The notes beneath the pieces are model-generated. The model ran no database searches. It was given only the letters and a program-made list of their open reading frames with translations, and had not been told where the DNA came from. This document shows positions 7,676-13,988 of a stretch of DNA of 13,988 bases, one piece after another. The stretch is taken from contig CAJUNZ010000076.1 of the NCBI GenBank assembly GCA_910587755.1, positions 1 through 13,988 on the forward strand. Reading direction: 5' to 3'. The first letter of the stretch is position 1. Each line of letters starts with the position of its first letter. The DNA comes from an uncultured Acetatifactor sp. GTDB lineage: Bacteria > Bacillota > Clostridia > Lachnospirales > Lachnospiraceae. The position numbers and the translations under genes are program-made.

Positions 7676-7693
7676 GGGCAGAGGGCTCTGCCC
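7676..7693 (-). other. Perfect inverted repeat between MCP and Hpt genes
   Basis: GGGCAGAG and CTCTGCCC are perfect complements separated by 2 nt (a 7-bp stem with a 4-nt loop is more realistic). There is no T-run, so this is not a terminator. It is placed to act as an mRNA processing or stability element before the last operon gene. Confidence 0.45.
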
Positions 7694-7723
7694 CCCTGCC
7701 GAATTCCCGGTTGTAAAGATGCT

Positions 7724-8875
7724 TTAATATTTTCCGAAGCCCTCTCCCAGGGAAATCACCTGTTCATTGACACTGGACACATCGGAAGTGGTCCTGGAAC
7801 CTGACTCATAGCTGCTGTAACCTGAGTCGTAGCTGCCTGATGAACCAGAGCCTGACTCATAGTTGTCAGCAGCTCCGGAGCCCGACATATAGCTGGGACC
7901 AACCACGGGCGGTGTGTACGATGAAGAATAACTGCTCTTCAGAGAACTGCTCTGACCATTGCCCAGGTTGTAGGCAGAGAGGAGCTCTCGCATCCTGGAA
8001 GCCTGGTTGGACAGCTCTTCACTGGCAGCCGCGCACTGTTCGCTGGTGGCAGAATTGGTCTGAACCACCTGGGACACCTGGGAGATGGCCTGCTCAATCT
8101 GGGCCACCGCCGTAGCCTGGTAATTGGAAGAATCCGCAATGCCGCGAATGATTTTCTCGCATTCCTGCACCACCTTGGCAATCTCTTCCATAGCCTTGGA
8201 TGTATCATTGACAATCCTGGAGCCAGTACCCACTTTGGCAATGGAATCCTCAATCAATTCCGCTGTTTCAGTGGCAGCTTCCTGACTCTTGGCGGCAAGG
8301 CTGCGGACCTCCTCCGCCACCACTGCAAAGCCTTTTCCTGCATCTCCTGCCCTTGCCGCCTCCACCGCTGCATTCAGGGCCAGTATGTTGGTCTGGAAAG
8401 CAATATCTTCAATGGTCTTGATAATCTTGGAAATACTCTCGGAAGAAGTATTGATATCCTGCATGGCGGATACCATGTTCTGCATCTGGGCACTGCCCTT
8501 CTCCACATCCCCAATGGCCCGGGTGGCAAGCCCTGCGGCAGCCCCCGCCTGCTGGGCGTTCTCCTTGGTCTTGGAGGCAATTTCATCTATGGACGCTGTA
8601 ATCTCCTGGATGGCGCTGGCCTGCTCCGTGGAACCCTGAGCCAAAGCCTGGCTGGCGCTGGCCACCTGGGAAGAGCTGATTGTTACCTGGTTTCCTGCCT
8701 CGCTGATGTTGCTGAGAGCATTGAAATTGTCTTCCACAAGCTTTTTCAGGGAGTTGCCCAGCATATCTTCCTGGGACTTAGGTACCACGGTCACTGTCAG
8801 ATTGCCGTTTGCCACCTCCTGAGCTACCTCTGCCTGGGCCTTGATGTTGTCAATCACTTCCGCGTAGCCGTCCAC
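7724..8875 (-). CDS. MCP cytoplasmic signalling part (3' part of a frameshifted MCP)
   Basis: The 383-residue frame encodes the signalling half of the MCP whose membrane half is 8875-9207. It begins inside HAMP/linker sequence (GYAEVIDNIKAQAEVAQEVA), then a long coiled-coil with the hairpin tip IIKTIEDIAFQTNILALNAA at about 141-160, and GKGFAVVAEEVRSLA. A roughly 60-residue Ser/Gly/Tyr-rich tail (about 308-368) follows, ending in NEQVISLGEGFGKY. Joined to the first part it gives an ordinary MCP of about 490 residues. The GTG at 8875 overlaps the upstream TAG (TAGTG), so it could restart translation by coupling, giving a soluble receptor fragment. A lost G in GAG-GTA-GTG is the simpler explanation. 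The position after cheW suggests it is, or was, the cognate receptor of this CheA/CheW pair. Confidence 0.85.
   Translation of the reverse strand: MDGYAEVIDNIKAQAEVAQEVANGNLTVTVVPKSQEDMLGNSLKKLVEDNFNALSNISEAGNQVTISSSQVASASQALAQGSTEQASAIQEITASIDEIASKTKENAQQAGAAAGLATRAIGDVEKGSAQMQNMVSAMQDINTSSESISKIIKTIEDIAFQTNILALNAAVEAARAGDAGKGFAVVAEEVRSLAAKSQEAATETAELIEDSIAKVGTGSRIVNDTSKAMEEIAKVVQECEKIIRGIADSSNYQATAVAQIEQAISQVSQVVQTNSATSEQCAAASEELSNQASRMRELLSAYNLGNGQSSSLKSSYSSSYTPPVVGPSYMSGSGAADNYESGSGSSGSYDSGYSSYESGSRTTSDVSSVNEQVISLGEGFGKY
7800..7862 (-). repeat. Imperfect repeats coding for the Tyr-Ser-Gly MCP tail
   Basis: CCTGACTCATAG occurs at 7800-7811 and 7851-7862, with the variant CCTGAGTCGTAG at 7821-7832. 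Offsets of 21 and 30 bp keep the frame. They encode repeated Y-E/D-S-G units in the receptor's C-terminal tail. Confidence 0.7.
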
Positions 8876-8881
8876 TACTCG
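8873..8881 (-). other. Frameshift or stop-start junction in the MCP
   Basis: The minus strand reads GGC GAG TAG TGG. Frame one ends ..NNDEFGE at TAG (8877-8875), and the receptor sequence resumes in another frame at GTG 8875. Adding one G (GAG GTA GTG GAC) restores E-V-V-D-G-Y, the expected HAMP-to-linker sequence. Confidence 0.85.
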
Positions 8882-9207
8882 CCAAACTCATCATTGTTGA
8901 ACTTCTCCAGGTGTACATTTACCTGTCCCTGAGCAATCATCTCAGTGGCATTCACCAGCTGGGAGATAGATCTCTGGATACCCTTTACCAATACATAAGC
9001 GATCCACAGAGAAACGCTTATGGATATCAATGCAAGAACCGCTGTAAAAATGGTGGAGTACAGCATATATGCATCCTGCTGTTCAGGATCCATAATCTTT
9101 GCCGCCCGCCTGGTGCTCATAGTACTGAGAACAATGTTGACCAGTGTGATGGCAATGGGTATTCCAAACCCTATAATCAACTTCGTCTTAATCTTCAGGT
9201 CTTTCAT
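8875..9207 (-). CDS. MCP membrane and HAMP part (5' part of a frameshifted MCP)
   Basis: This 110-residue frame holds the N-terminus of an MCP: a basic start (MKDLKIKTKL, like the two other MCPs here), TM1 (about 11-29), a loop of only about 19 residues, TM2 (about 49-74) and most of a HAMP domain ending NNDEFGE. There is no room for a periplasmic or extracellular ligand-binding domain, so a full-length receptor would sense through its membrane or cytoplasmic parts, or through a partner. ATG 9207 has AGGAGG (9221-9226) 13 nt upstream, overlapping the cheW stop, which is a long spacing but the only good site. It lies 18 nt after cheW in the operon. Translation of this piece alone would give a membrane stub with no signalling domain. 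Confidence 0.85.
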   Translation of the reverse strand: MKDLKIKTKLIIGFGIPIAITLVNIVLSTMSTRRAAKIMDPEQQDAYMLYSTIFTAVLALISISVSLWIAYVLVKGIQRSISQLVNATEMIAQGQVNVHLEKFNNDEFGE

Positions 9208-9225
9208 AACAGCCTAATAGCCTCC

Positions 9226-9741
9226 TCATTCCACCTCATTTTTTCTGCCTCGTTCTTCCACGGGCTCCTCATCGTAGAGGAGTTTTTCCGGGTCCAGAAG
9301 CAGTTTGACCGAATTCCCTACTTTACCGATTCCATACACATATTTATGGTGTGCCTTGTCTGACTTGCCGATAGAAGGCGGAGGCAGAATATCCTTTTCC
9401 TTGATCTCCACCACTTCTGCAATCTGATCCACAATCAACCCTACGGTTGTAGTCTTCACTGTAATCACCAGAATGCAGGTCTTATCATTATACTCACTGT
9501 CTCCCTGCTTAAAGCGCACTCGCACATCCACCACCGGAATGATCCTTCCGCGAAGGTTGATCAATCCCTTAATGTAATCCTCTGTCTCCGGGATCATGGT
9601 AACGGACTGGTACTGGATAATCTGCTGCACATATTGGATTTCCAGCCCGAAAAATTCCTGCCCGGAGCGAAATGTCATATATTTGCCCTTCTGGGTATCA
9701 GGGCCTTTGGCCTGCACTTCCAGGCTGTCCATTTCACTCAT
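9226..9741 (-). CDS. cheW: CheW chemotaxis coupling protein
   Basis: This cytoplasmic adaptor (171 residues) links CheA to receptor tips. It is a single CheW/SH3-like beta domain with the hallmark NLRGRIIPVVDVRVRF starting at residue 62, preceded by the EFFGLEIQYVQQI segment and followed by VGLIVDQIAEVVEI. The last 20 residues are rich in Glu, Lys and Arg and extend past the domain. ATG 9741 is preferred because GAAAGGA (9753-9759) lies 11 nt upstream. The in-frame ATG 9768 adds nine residues and has a weak ribosome site. The gene sits 44 nt after cheA and 18 nt before an MCP, a typical signalling-complex arrangement. Length and motifs are normal for the family. Confidence 0.95.
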   Translation of the reverse strand: MSEMDSLEVQAKGPDTQKGKYMTFRSGQEFFGLEIQYVQQIIQYQSVTMIPETEDYIKGLINLRGRIIPVVDVRVRFKQGDSEYNDKTCILVITVKTTTVGLIVDQIAEVVEIKEKDILPPPSIGKSDKAHHKYVYGIGKVGNSVKLLLDPEKLLYDEEPVEERGRKNEVE

Positions 9742-9785
9742 GTGTGTACCGTTCCTTTCTGTAAACATGATTTCCAGCTGCCCGT

Positions 9786-11933
9786 TTATTCCACCAGTCC
9801 GGGAGCATCCAGTATCAGGGCTATGCTGCCGTCACCCAGCTGAGTACAGCCGGACAGACCCTTGACTTTCTTAATATAAGAAGGAATGGGCTTGACCACG
9901 ATCTCCTGTTCTCCCACAAGCTTATCCACCAAAAGGCAGATCTTCTTGTCCTCCACTTCCAGGATCAGCATAACGCCGTCCTCAACGGAATCCTGATAAT
10001 CTGTCAGTCCATACCACCGGCCCAGACGAATCACTGGATAGCATTCCCCGCGGATCATTACATATTCATCGCCATTTGGTTCATTGATCATCATATCCTG
10101 CTTCACACGGATGAACTGTTTGATCACACCTGTCTCCATGACGAAGGAGGATGTACCTGTCTCCATGACAATGCCGTCGATGATGGCCAGCGTCAAAGGG
10201 ATCTTCAGGTTCATGGTGCTGCCGTAGCCGGGAGTACTCTCAATCTCCAGGGTGCCGCCGATGGCCTGAATATTCTGAATTACCACGTCCATGCCCACGC
10301 CACGGCCGGAGTACTCCGTCACCTGCTCATTGGTGGAGAATCCCGGCAGTGTGATAAACTGGTACACTTCTTTGTCGGTATACGCACTGTCCGGCTTGCT
10401 CTCGTCCAGCATGCCCTGCTTCCTGGCCTTGGCCAGAATCTTCTCCCGATCAAGTCCCTTGCCGTTGTCCTCCACGCTGATCCACACCTTCCCCGCCTCG
10501 GTTCTGGCGGACAGTGTGACTCTGCCCTTCTCCGTCTTGCCGCTGTCCACACGCTCCTCATTGGTCTCAATGCCGTGATCCACTGCATTTCGCACCAGGT
10601 GCATCAGAGGGTCGGAGATATGCTCTATAATGTTTTTATCCACCTCCGTGGAGTCCCCCACCATGACGAATTCAATGTCCTTGCCCAGTTTCCTGGACAC
10701 GTCAAACACGATACGGTTCATCTTCTGGAAGGTATTGGTCAGGGGCACCATGCGCATAGACATGATCACATTCTGCAGATCCGTGGAGATGGAGGACAGC
10801 TGTGCCGCCGCCTTGTTGAAATTGTCAAGGTTCAGACCAGGCACTTTCAGGTCAGAACTCTGCAGCACCACGGACTCTGAGATCACCAGCTCCCCGATGA
10901 GATCCATCAGCTGATCCATCTTGCTCACATTGACGCTGATAAAAGAAGCCTTCTCTGACTTAGGCTTATCTTTTGCCAGCTTCTTCTGCTTCCCGGGCTC
11001 CTTGGACTGGACCACAAAATCCCCGGGAGTGATCTTGGGGCTCTCCGGAACAGGCGCCGGCTTGGGCGCCACAGCCTTCTGAGGCTCTGCGTCCTCAATA
11101 CGGGATTCCAGATCAATGAGCGGCTTCTTGGGCTGTTCCACGCCGAAGTCAAAGCCCAGCAGAAACTGATCCGCGTTACACTCATAGACTTCCACCTTCT
11201 CTATGTCATAGCCCACACCGATAAGCTCCCGAACCTCCGCCTCAGAGCGCTGTGCCTGAAGGAGAATGCGGAATCCGTCCCTCAGTATGATATCGGAACT
11301 CTTCTCATTGGTGAGAATATCCTCCGGTGCATACAGAATATCCTCTGCAATTTCCTTCAGCGCATATACCGTCTTGTATGCATGGACATTCGCCATCTCC
11401 GTCTCCGGGAAGAAGGTGATAAATATCTTGTAAAAACGGCTGTCGCTGTTTGCCACCGGTGCGATATAGAAGTGCTTGGGCTCTTCCTGGGCATTCTCTG
11501 CCACAGTACCCCCTTCACCGCCTCCGTTCTTGATCTGGTTCAGGAACTGATCCAGGTTTTTGATCAGCTCGCTGGCATCCCCGTCGGGGGAATCCCCATT
11601 TTTGATCTTTTCCATCTCATTGGAGATGAAGTCCTCCACTTCCAGTACATGTGCCACCAGTTCCACATGGGGGACATTGTCCGGATGTGATTCTCTCAGG
11701 TAGAAAAAGACATCCTCCAGTTTATGTGACACAGCCGTGATATTGTCGAACATCATGATGCCGGAAGAACCCTTGATGGTATGCATGGTACGGAATATCT
11801 CGTTTATGCTCTCCTCATCAAAACTGTCCGCATCCTTCTGCTCAAGTACTGTCTCCTGGAGCTGTTCAAGAAGCTGCCCGTTCTCAAACAGGTACATGTC
11901 TAGCATGCTGTCAGTATTAAAATCATCAGCCAT
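9786..11933 (-). CDS. cheA: CheA chemotaxis histidine kinase
   Basis: CheA of 715 residues autophosphorylates on His and passes phosphate to CheB and a CheY-type receiver under receptor control. P1 is at about 5-110, with His51 in RTMHTIKGSSG. A P2-like receiver-binding domain is at about 153-262 (YKIFITFFPETEMANVHAYK), bounded by a Gly/Glu-rich linker and a Pro/Lys-rich linker (about 283-330). The P3 dimerisation helices start at FISVNVSKMDQLMDLIGELV (331-350). The P4 ATPase has the N box HLVRNAVDHG (445-454), G1 DNGKG (489-493), F box PGFST (530-534) and G2 SGRGVGMDV (542-550). The P5 CheW-like domain runs from about 580 to the end. All catalytic motifs are intact. ATG 11933 has AAAGGAGA closely upstream. 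It lies 34 nt after the receiver gene, so phospho-transfer to that receiver is likely. Confidence 0.97.
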   Translation of the reverse strand: MADDFNTDSMLDMYLFENGQLLEQLQETVLEQKDADSFDEESINEIFRTMHTIKGSSGIMMFDNITAVSHKLEDVFFYLRESHPDNVPHVELVAHVLEVEDFISNEMEKIKNGDSPDGDASELIKNLDQFLNQIKNGGGEGGTVAENAQEEPKHFYIAPVANSDSRFYKIFITFFPETEMANVHAYKTVYALKEIAEDILYAPEDILTNEKSSDIILRDGFRILLQAQRSEAEVRELIGVGYDIEKVEVYECNADQFLLGFDFGVEQPKKPLIDLESRIEDAEPQKAVAPKPAPVPESPKITPGDFVVQSKEPGKQKKLAKDKPKSEKASFISVNVSKMDQLMDLIGELVISESVVLQSSDLKVPGLNLDNFNKAAAQLSSISTDLQNVIMSMRMVPLTNTFQKMNRIVFDVSRKLGKDIEFVMVGDSTEVDKNIIEHISDPLMHLVRNAVDHGIETNEERVDSGKTEKGRVTLSARTEAGKVWISVEDNGKGLDREKILAKARKQGMLDESKPDSAYTDKEVYQFITLPGFSTNEQVTEYSGRGVGMDVVIQNIQAIGGTLEIESTPGYGSTMNLKIPLTLAIIDGIVMETGTSSFVMETGVIKQFIRVKQDMMINEPNGDEYVMIRGECYPVIRLGRWYGLTDYQDSVEDGVMLILEVEDKKICLLVDKLVGEQEIVVKPIPSYIKKVKGLSGCTQLGDGSIALILDAPGLVE

Positions 11934-11967
11934 TACATTCTCCTTTCTCCGTGTATTTCAACTTTTG

Positions 11968-12360
11968 TTAGATCAGGCCGAGCTTTTTCAGAGCCTGCTC
12001 AAACCTGTCCTGGTCAACGGGTTTGCCGGAATACAGTGTACACCCCAGTTCAAATGCCATCTTCACACTTGACTCGTCATTGAGAGCCGTGGTAATTATG
12101 ACCTTGGCCGCCTTCTCCTCGGAAATATTCTTTTGCTTTTCCAGATTCCGGATTCCCACCAGGGCCTGGTATCCATCCATGACCGGCATCATGATGTCCA
12201 GGCAGACCAGGTCATACGGCTCCTTCTCCTCCAGGGCCATGTTAAATGCGTCCACCGCTTCCATTCCGTCCACGGTGATATCGCATTGTCCATACTTTGA
12301 CAGGAACTTCGCCATATTCTTTCTTGTGGCAAAATCATCCTCCGCCAACAGAATCTTCAT
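11968..12360 (-). CDS. Stand-alone CheY-like response regulator receiver
   Basis: This protein is a single receiver domain of 130 residues with no output domain. The acidic pocket is Glu7-Asp8-Asp9 (LLAEDD), the phospho-acceptor is Asp55 (LVCLDIMMPVMDG), the switch Thr is at about 90-91 (IITTALND) and the conserved Lys is Lys113 (SGKPVD). By placement between cheB and cheA it should be phosphorylated by this CheA. The LAEDD.ATRK..A start and the MTTAL-type switch loop resemble stand-alone receivers often found in chemosensory or phosphorelay clusters, rather than the classic flagellar CheY, so I give no gene symbol. Output may be the flagellar switch, the downstream Hpt protein, or something else. 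ATG 12360 has AAAGGAG 10 nt upstream; a two-codon leader ORF lies just before it. Confidence 0.92.
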   Translation of the reverse strand: MKILLAEDDFATRKNMAKFLSKYGQCDITVDGMEAVDAFNMALEEKEPYDLVCLDIMMPVMDGYQALVGIRNLEKQKNISEEKAAKVIITTALNDESSVKMAFELGCTLYSGKPVDQDRFEQALKKLGLI

Positions 12361-12375
12361 TGATAAAATTCTCCT

Positions 12376-12384
12376 TTATCCCAT
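12376..12384 (-). other. Two-codon leader ORF (Met-Gly-stop) before the receiver gene
   Basis: ATG GGA TAA follows a perfect AGGAGG (12394-12399) at 9 nt spacing. Its TAA abuts the receiver gene's AGGAG, and its ATG is in frame with the true start 24 nt downstream. It could re-load ribosomes or stall them, or be a decayed former start. Confidence 0.4.
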
Positions 12385-12405
12385 TTTTCCCTGCCTCCTG
12401 AAGCC

Positions 12406-13434
12406 CTACATTCTGTTCAGAAGCGCATAAGTTCTGCCGGCAATGTCAGACAGCTTCTCCTGGTATTCCACAGCTCCCAGGTCGTAAGCCACCTTGGGCA
12501 TTCCATAGACCACACAGGTGGACTCATCCTGGCCGATGGTCCTGGCCCCGGCCTTCCTCATGGACAGAAGCCCCTTGGCGCCGTCGCCCCCCATCCCTGT
12601 CAGGATAATGCCCACTGCATCCGGACCGGCCGCCTTGGCCACGGACTCAAAGAGCACCTCCACCGAGGGGCAGTGCCCGTTTACCTTGGGTCCCGCCTTC
12701 ACCTCCACCTGGTAGCTGTCGCCCACCTTGACCAGATGCATGTGCCGATCCCCGCCGGGGGCGATAAGCATATGCCCGGGAAGGACACGGTCCCCTGTCT
12801 CGGCCTCCTTGACCCTGATGCGGCACTGGTCGTTAAGCCTCTTGGCATACATGCCGGTAAATCCCGGCGGCATATGCTGCACACAGACAATGCCCGGAAT
12901 ATCCGTCCCATAGTCCTTCACCACGGAAAATATGGCCTCGGTGCCCCCTGTAGAAGCGCCTATCGCCACGATAAGGTTGTTCTTCTTGGCGGAGAGATGC
13001 TGCTGTTCACGAGGTATAACCCCCTTCTTGAGATTGCCGATCCTGGCAGTGGATGCGATCTTGACTTTCACCAGGAGCTCGTTCCTGACAAACTCCTCCA
13101 GCTGCTTCCTGTTGGCCACGGCGGGCTTCGCCACGAAATCCACCGCCCCTGCTCCCATGGCGTCAAACACCTTGTCGCTGAGGGAGCTGATCACCACCAC
13201 CCGCAGCGGGTACTGGGGCATAAGCTTTCGCAGAAAATCTATCCCGTTCATTCTGGGCAGTTCTATGTCCAGTGTCATCACGTCCGGCTGGTATTTCAAA
13301 ATGGCATCACGGGCCTCAAAGGGGTCCTTGGCGGATGCCACCACCCTGATAGCGGGATCCCGGCTCAGATTCTGCACCAGAAGCTCCCTGAACACAATGG
13401 AATCGTCCACAACTAAAACTTTAATTGGCTGCAT
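12406..13434 (-). CDS. cheB: CheB receptor methylesterase/deamidase
   Basis: CheB of 342 residues removes methyl groups from receptor glutamates (and may deamidate glutamines) when phosphorylated by CheA, giving adaptation. The N-terminal receiver (about 3-120) has Asp10-Asp11 and phospho-acceptor Asp56 (VMTLDIELPRMNG), with Lys103 in VAKP. The linker is about 125-150. The methylesterase domain has the triad Ser161 (IGASTGGTEA), His187 (VQHMPPGFTG) and Asp284 (TGMGGDGAKG), all in standard contexts. Length is typical. ATG 13434 has GGAG 6 nt upstream. It starts 24 nt after cheR, its functional opposite, and ends 45 nt before the receiver gene. Targets should include the MCPs in this window. 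Confidence 0.97.
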   Translation of the reverse strand: MQPIKVLVVDDSIVFRELLVQNLSRDPAIRVVASAKDPFEARDAILKYQPDVMTLDIELPRMNGIDFLRKLMPQYPLRVVVISSLSDKVFDAMGAGAVDFVAKPAVANRKQLEEFVRNELLVKVKIASTARIGNLKKGVIPREQQHLSAKKNNLIVAIGASTGGTEAIFSVVKDYGTDIPGIVCVQHMPPGFTGMYAKRLNDQCRIRVKEAETGDRVLPGHMLIAPGGDRHMHLVKVGDSYQVEVKAGPKVNGHCPSVEVLFESVAKAAGPDAVGIILTGMGGDGAKGLLSMRKAGARTIGQDESTCVVYGMPKVAYDLGAVEYQEKLSDIAGRTYALLNRM

Positions 13435-13458
13435 ACCTTACTCCATCCCCCTTTTATA

Positions 13459-13988
13459 TTATTTTCTGAATATCGACGGCTGAATAATCTGAAACGGCGT
13501 ACTGTTCCTGTCGATGGTCTCCGTGGTTCCGATAAACAGATATCCCCCCGGCTCCAGAGCATCGTATACTTTTCGCACCAGCTCCTGTTTCGTCTTGTTA
13601 TCAAAATAAATCATAACATTGCGCAGAAATATTGTATGCATTTTTTTCCGGAAAGGAAACGGATCCATCAGATTGAACTGGCGGAAGATGACCTCCTCCT
13701 TCAACTCCGGCAGCACCTGGTATTGAGAACCCCCGGACATTGACTTGAAGAAACGCTTTTTCCACTGAGGCGGGACACTTTTGAGCTGTTCCGCCGAGTA
13801 GACCCCTGCGAGGGCTTTCTGTAACACCTTGGTGGAAATATCTGTGGCCAGAACCTTGGTGTCCCACTGGTTCTTCTCCATGCCGAAAAATTCCGCCAGA
13901 ACCATGGCGATCATATAGGGTTCCTCCCCGGAGGAGGCCGCTCCGCACCAGATGCGCAGATCCTTTCGAAGTCTCTCCTTCTGCTTCA
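13459..13988 (-). CDS. cheR: CheR receptor methyltransferase, C-terminal part
   Basis: The frame is open to the right edge, so the first roughly 90-100 residues lie outside the window and the last 175 are present. CheR methylates receptor glutamates using S-adenosylmethionine. The SAM-binding motif LRIWCGAASSGEEPYMIAM is at the visible start, followed by LATDIS, FRQFNLMDPFPF and the CheR signature IFLRNVMIYFD, then LEPGGYLFIGTTETI. An apparent internal ATG at 13914 falls inside the SAM motif and is not the start. The region between ATDIS and FNLMD matches the family length. No beta-subdomain insertion is missing as far as I can see. The operon promoter must lie upstream, beyond the window. 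Confidence 0.95.
   Translation of the reverse strand, partial: KQKERLRKDLRIWCGAASSGEEPYMIAMVLAEFFGMEKNQWDTKVLATDISTKVLQKALAGVYSAEQLKSVPPQWKKRFFKSMSGGSQYQVLPELKEEVIFRQFNLMDPFPFRKKMHTIFLRNVMIYFDNKTKQELVRKVYDALEPGGYLFIGTTETIDRNSTPFQIIQPSIFRK

Noticed and set aside
1..13988. Mobile elements, CRISPR arrays, tRNA or rRNA genes, toxin-antitoxin or defence genes
   Set aside because: No transposase, integrase, regularly spaced repeats or RNA gene signatures were seen on either strand.

Overview
The window looks like chromosomal DNA from a motile, low-to-mid GC Gram-positive anaerobe of the Clostridia, most likely a Lachnospiraceae member. This rests on the style of the chemotaxis proteins, a CspB-like subtilase, a GlgX/isoamylase-type debranching enzyme, and strong AGGAGG ribosome sites; no tool confirmed the taxonomy. 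Every gene I can support is on the minus strand, so transcription runs from the high coordinates to the low ones. There are no rRNA or tRNA genes, insertion sequences or CRISPR arrays.

Region 1 (13988 to about 7222) is one chemosensory operon. In transcription order it holds cheR (5' part outside the window), cheB, a stand-alone CheY-like receiver, cheA, cheW, a methyl-accepting chemotaxis protein (MCP) split by a frameshift, and a small stand-alone Hpt protein. It ends in a strong intrinsic terminator at 7222-7253. Gaps are 18-81 nt. CheA phosphorylates CheB and the receiver, CheW couples CheA to receptors, and CheR/CheB methylate and demethylate receptors. The Hpt protein and the non-flagellar look of the receiver leave the output open.

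Region 2 (about 7186 to 3050) holds a GH13 glycogen debranching enzyme and, 51 nt downstream, an S8 subtilisin-family peptidase with a complete Asp/His/Ser triad. A candidate promoter precedes the debranching enzyme, and a GC-rich hairpin lies between the two genes.

Region 3 (about 2944 to 1) holds two tandem, closely related transmembrane MCP genes. Each has its own extended -10 promoter. The upstream copy is intact and ends in a terminator at 976-1006. The downstream copy runs off the left edge and carries an in-frame TAG exactly where the intact copy has a tryptophan.

The main points of interest are two different lesions in MCP genes (amber codon and 1-nt frameshift), an MCP with almost no extracellular sensor, a repetitive flexible MCP tail ending in a possible docking peptide, a two-codon leader ORF before the receiver gene, and a perfect 12-bp palindrome upstream of one MCP promoter. 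I did not find a clearly new defence or biosynthetic system.
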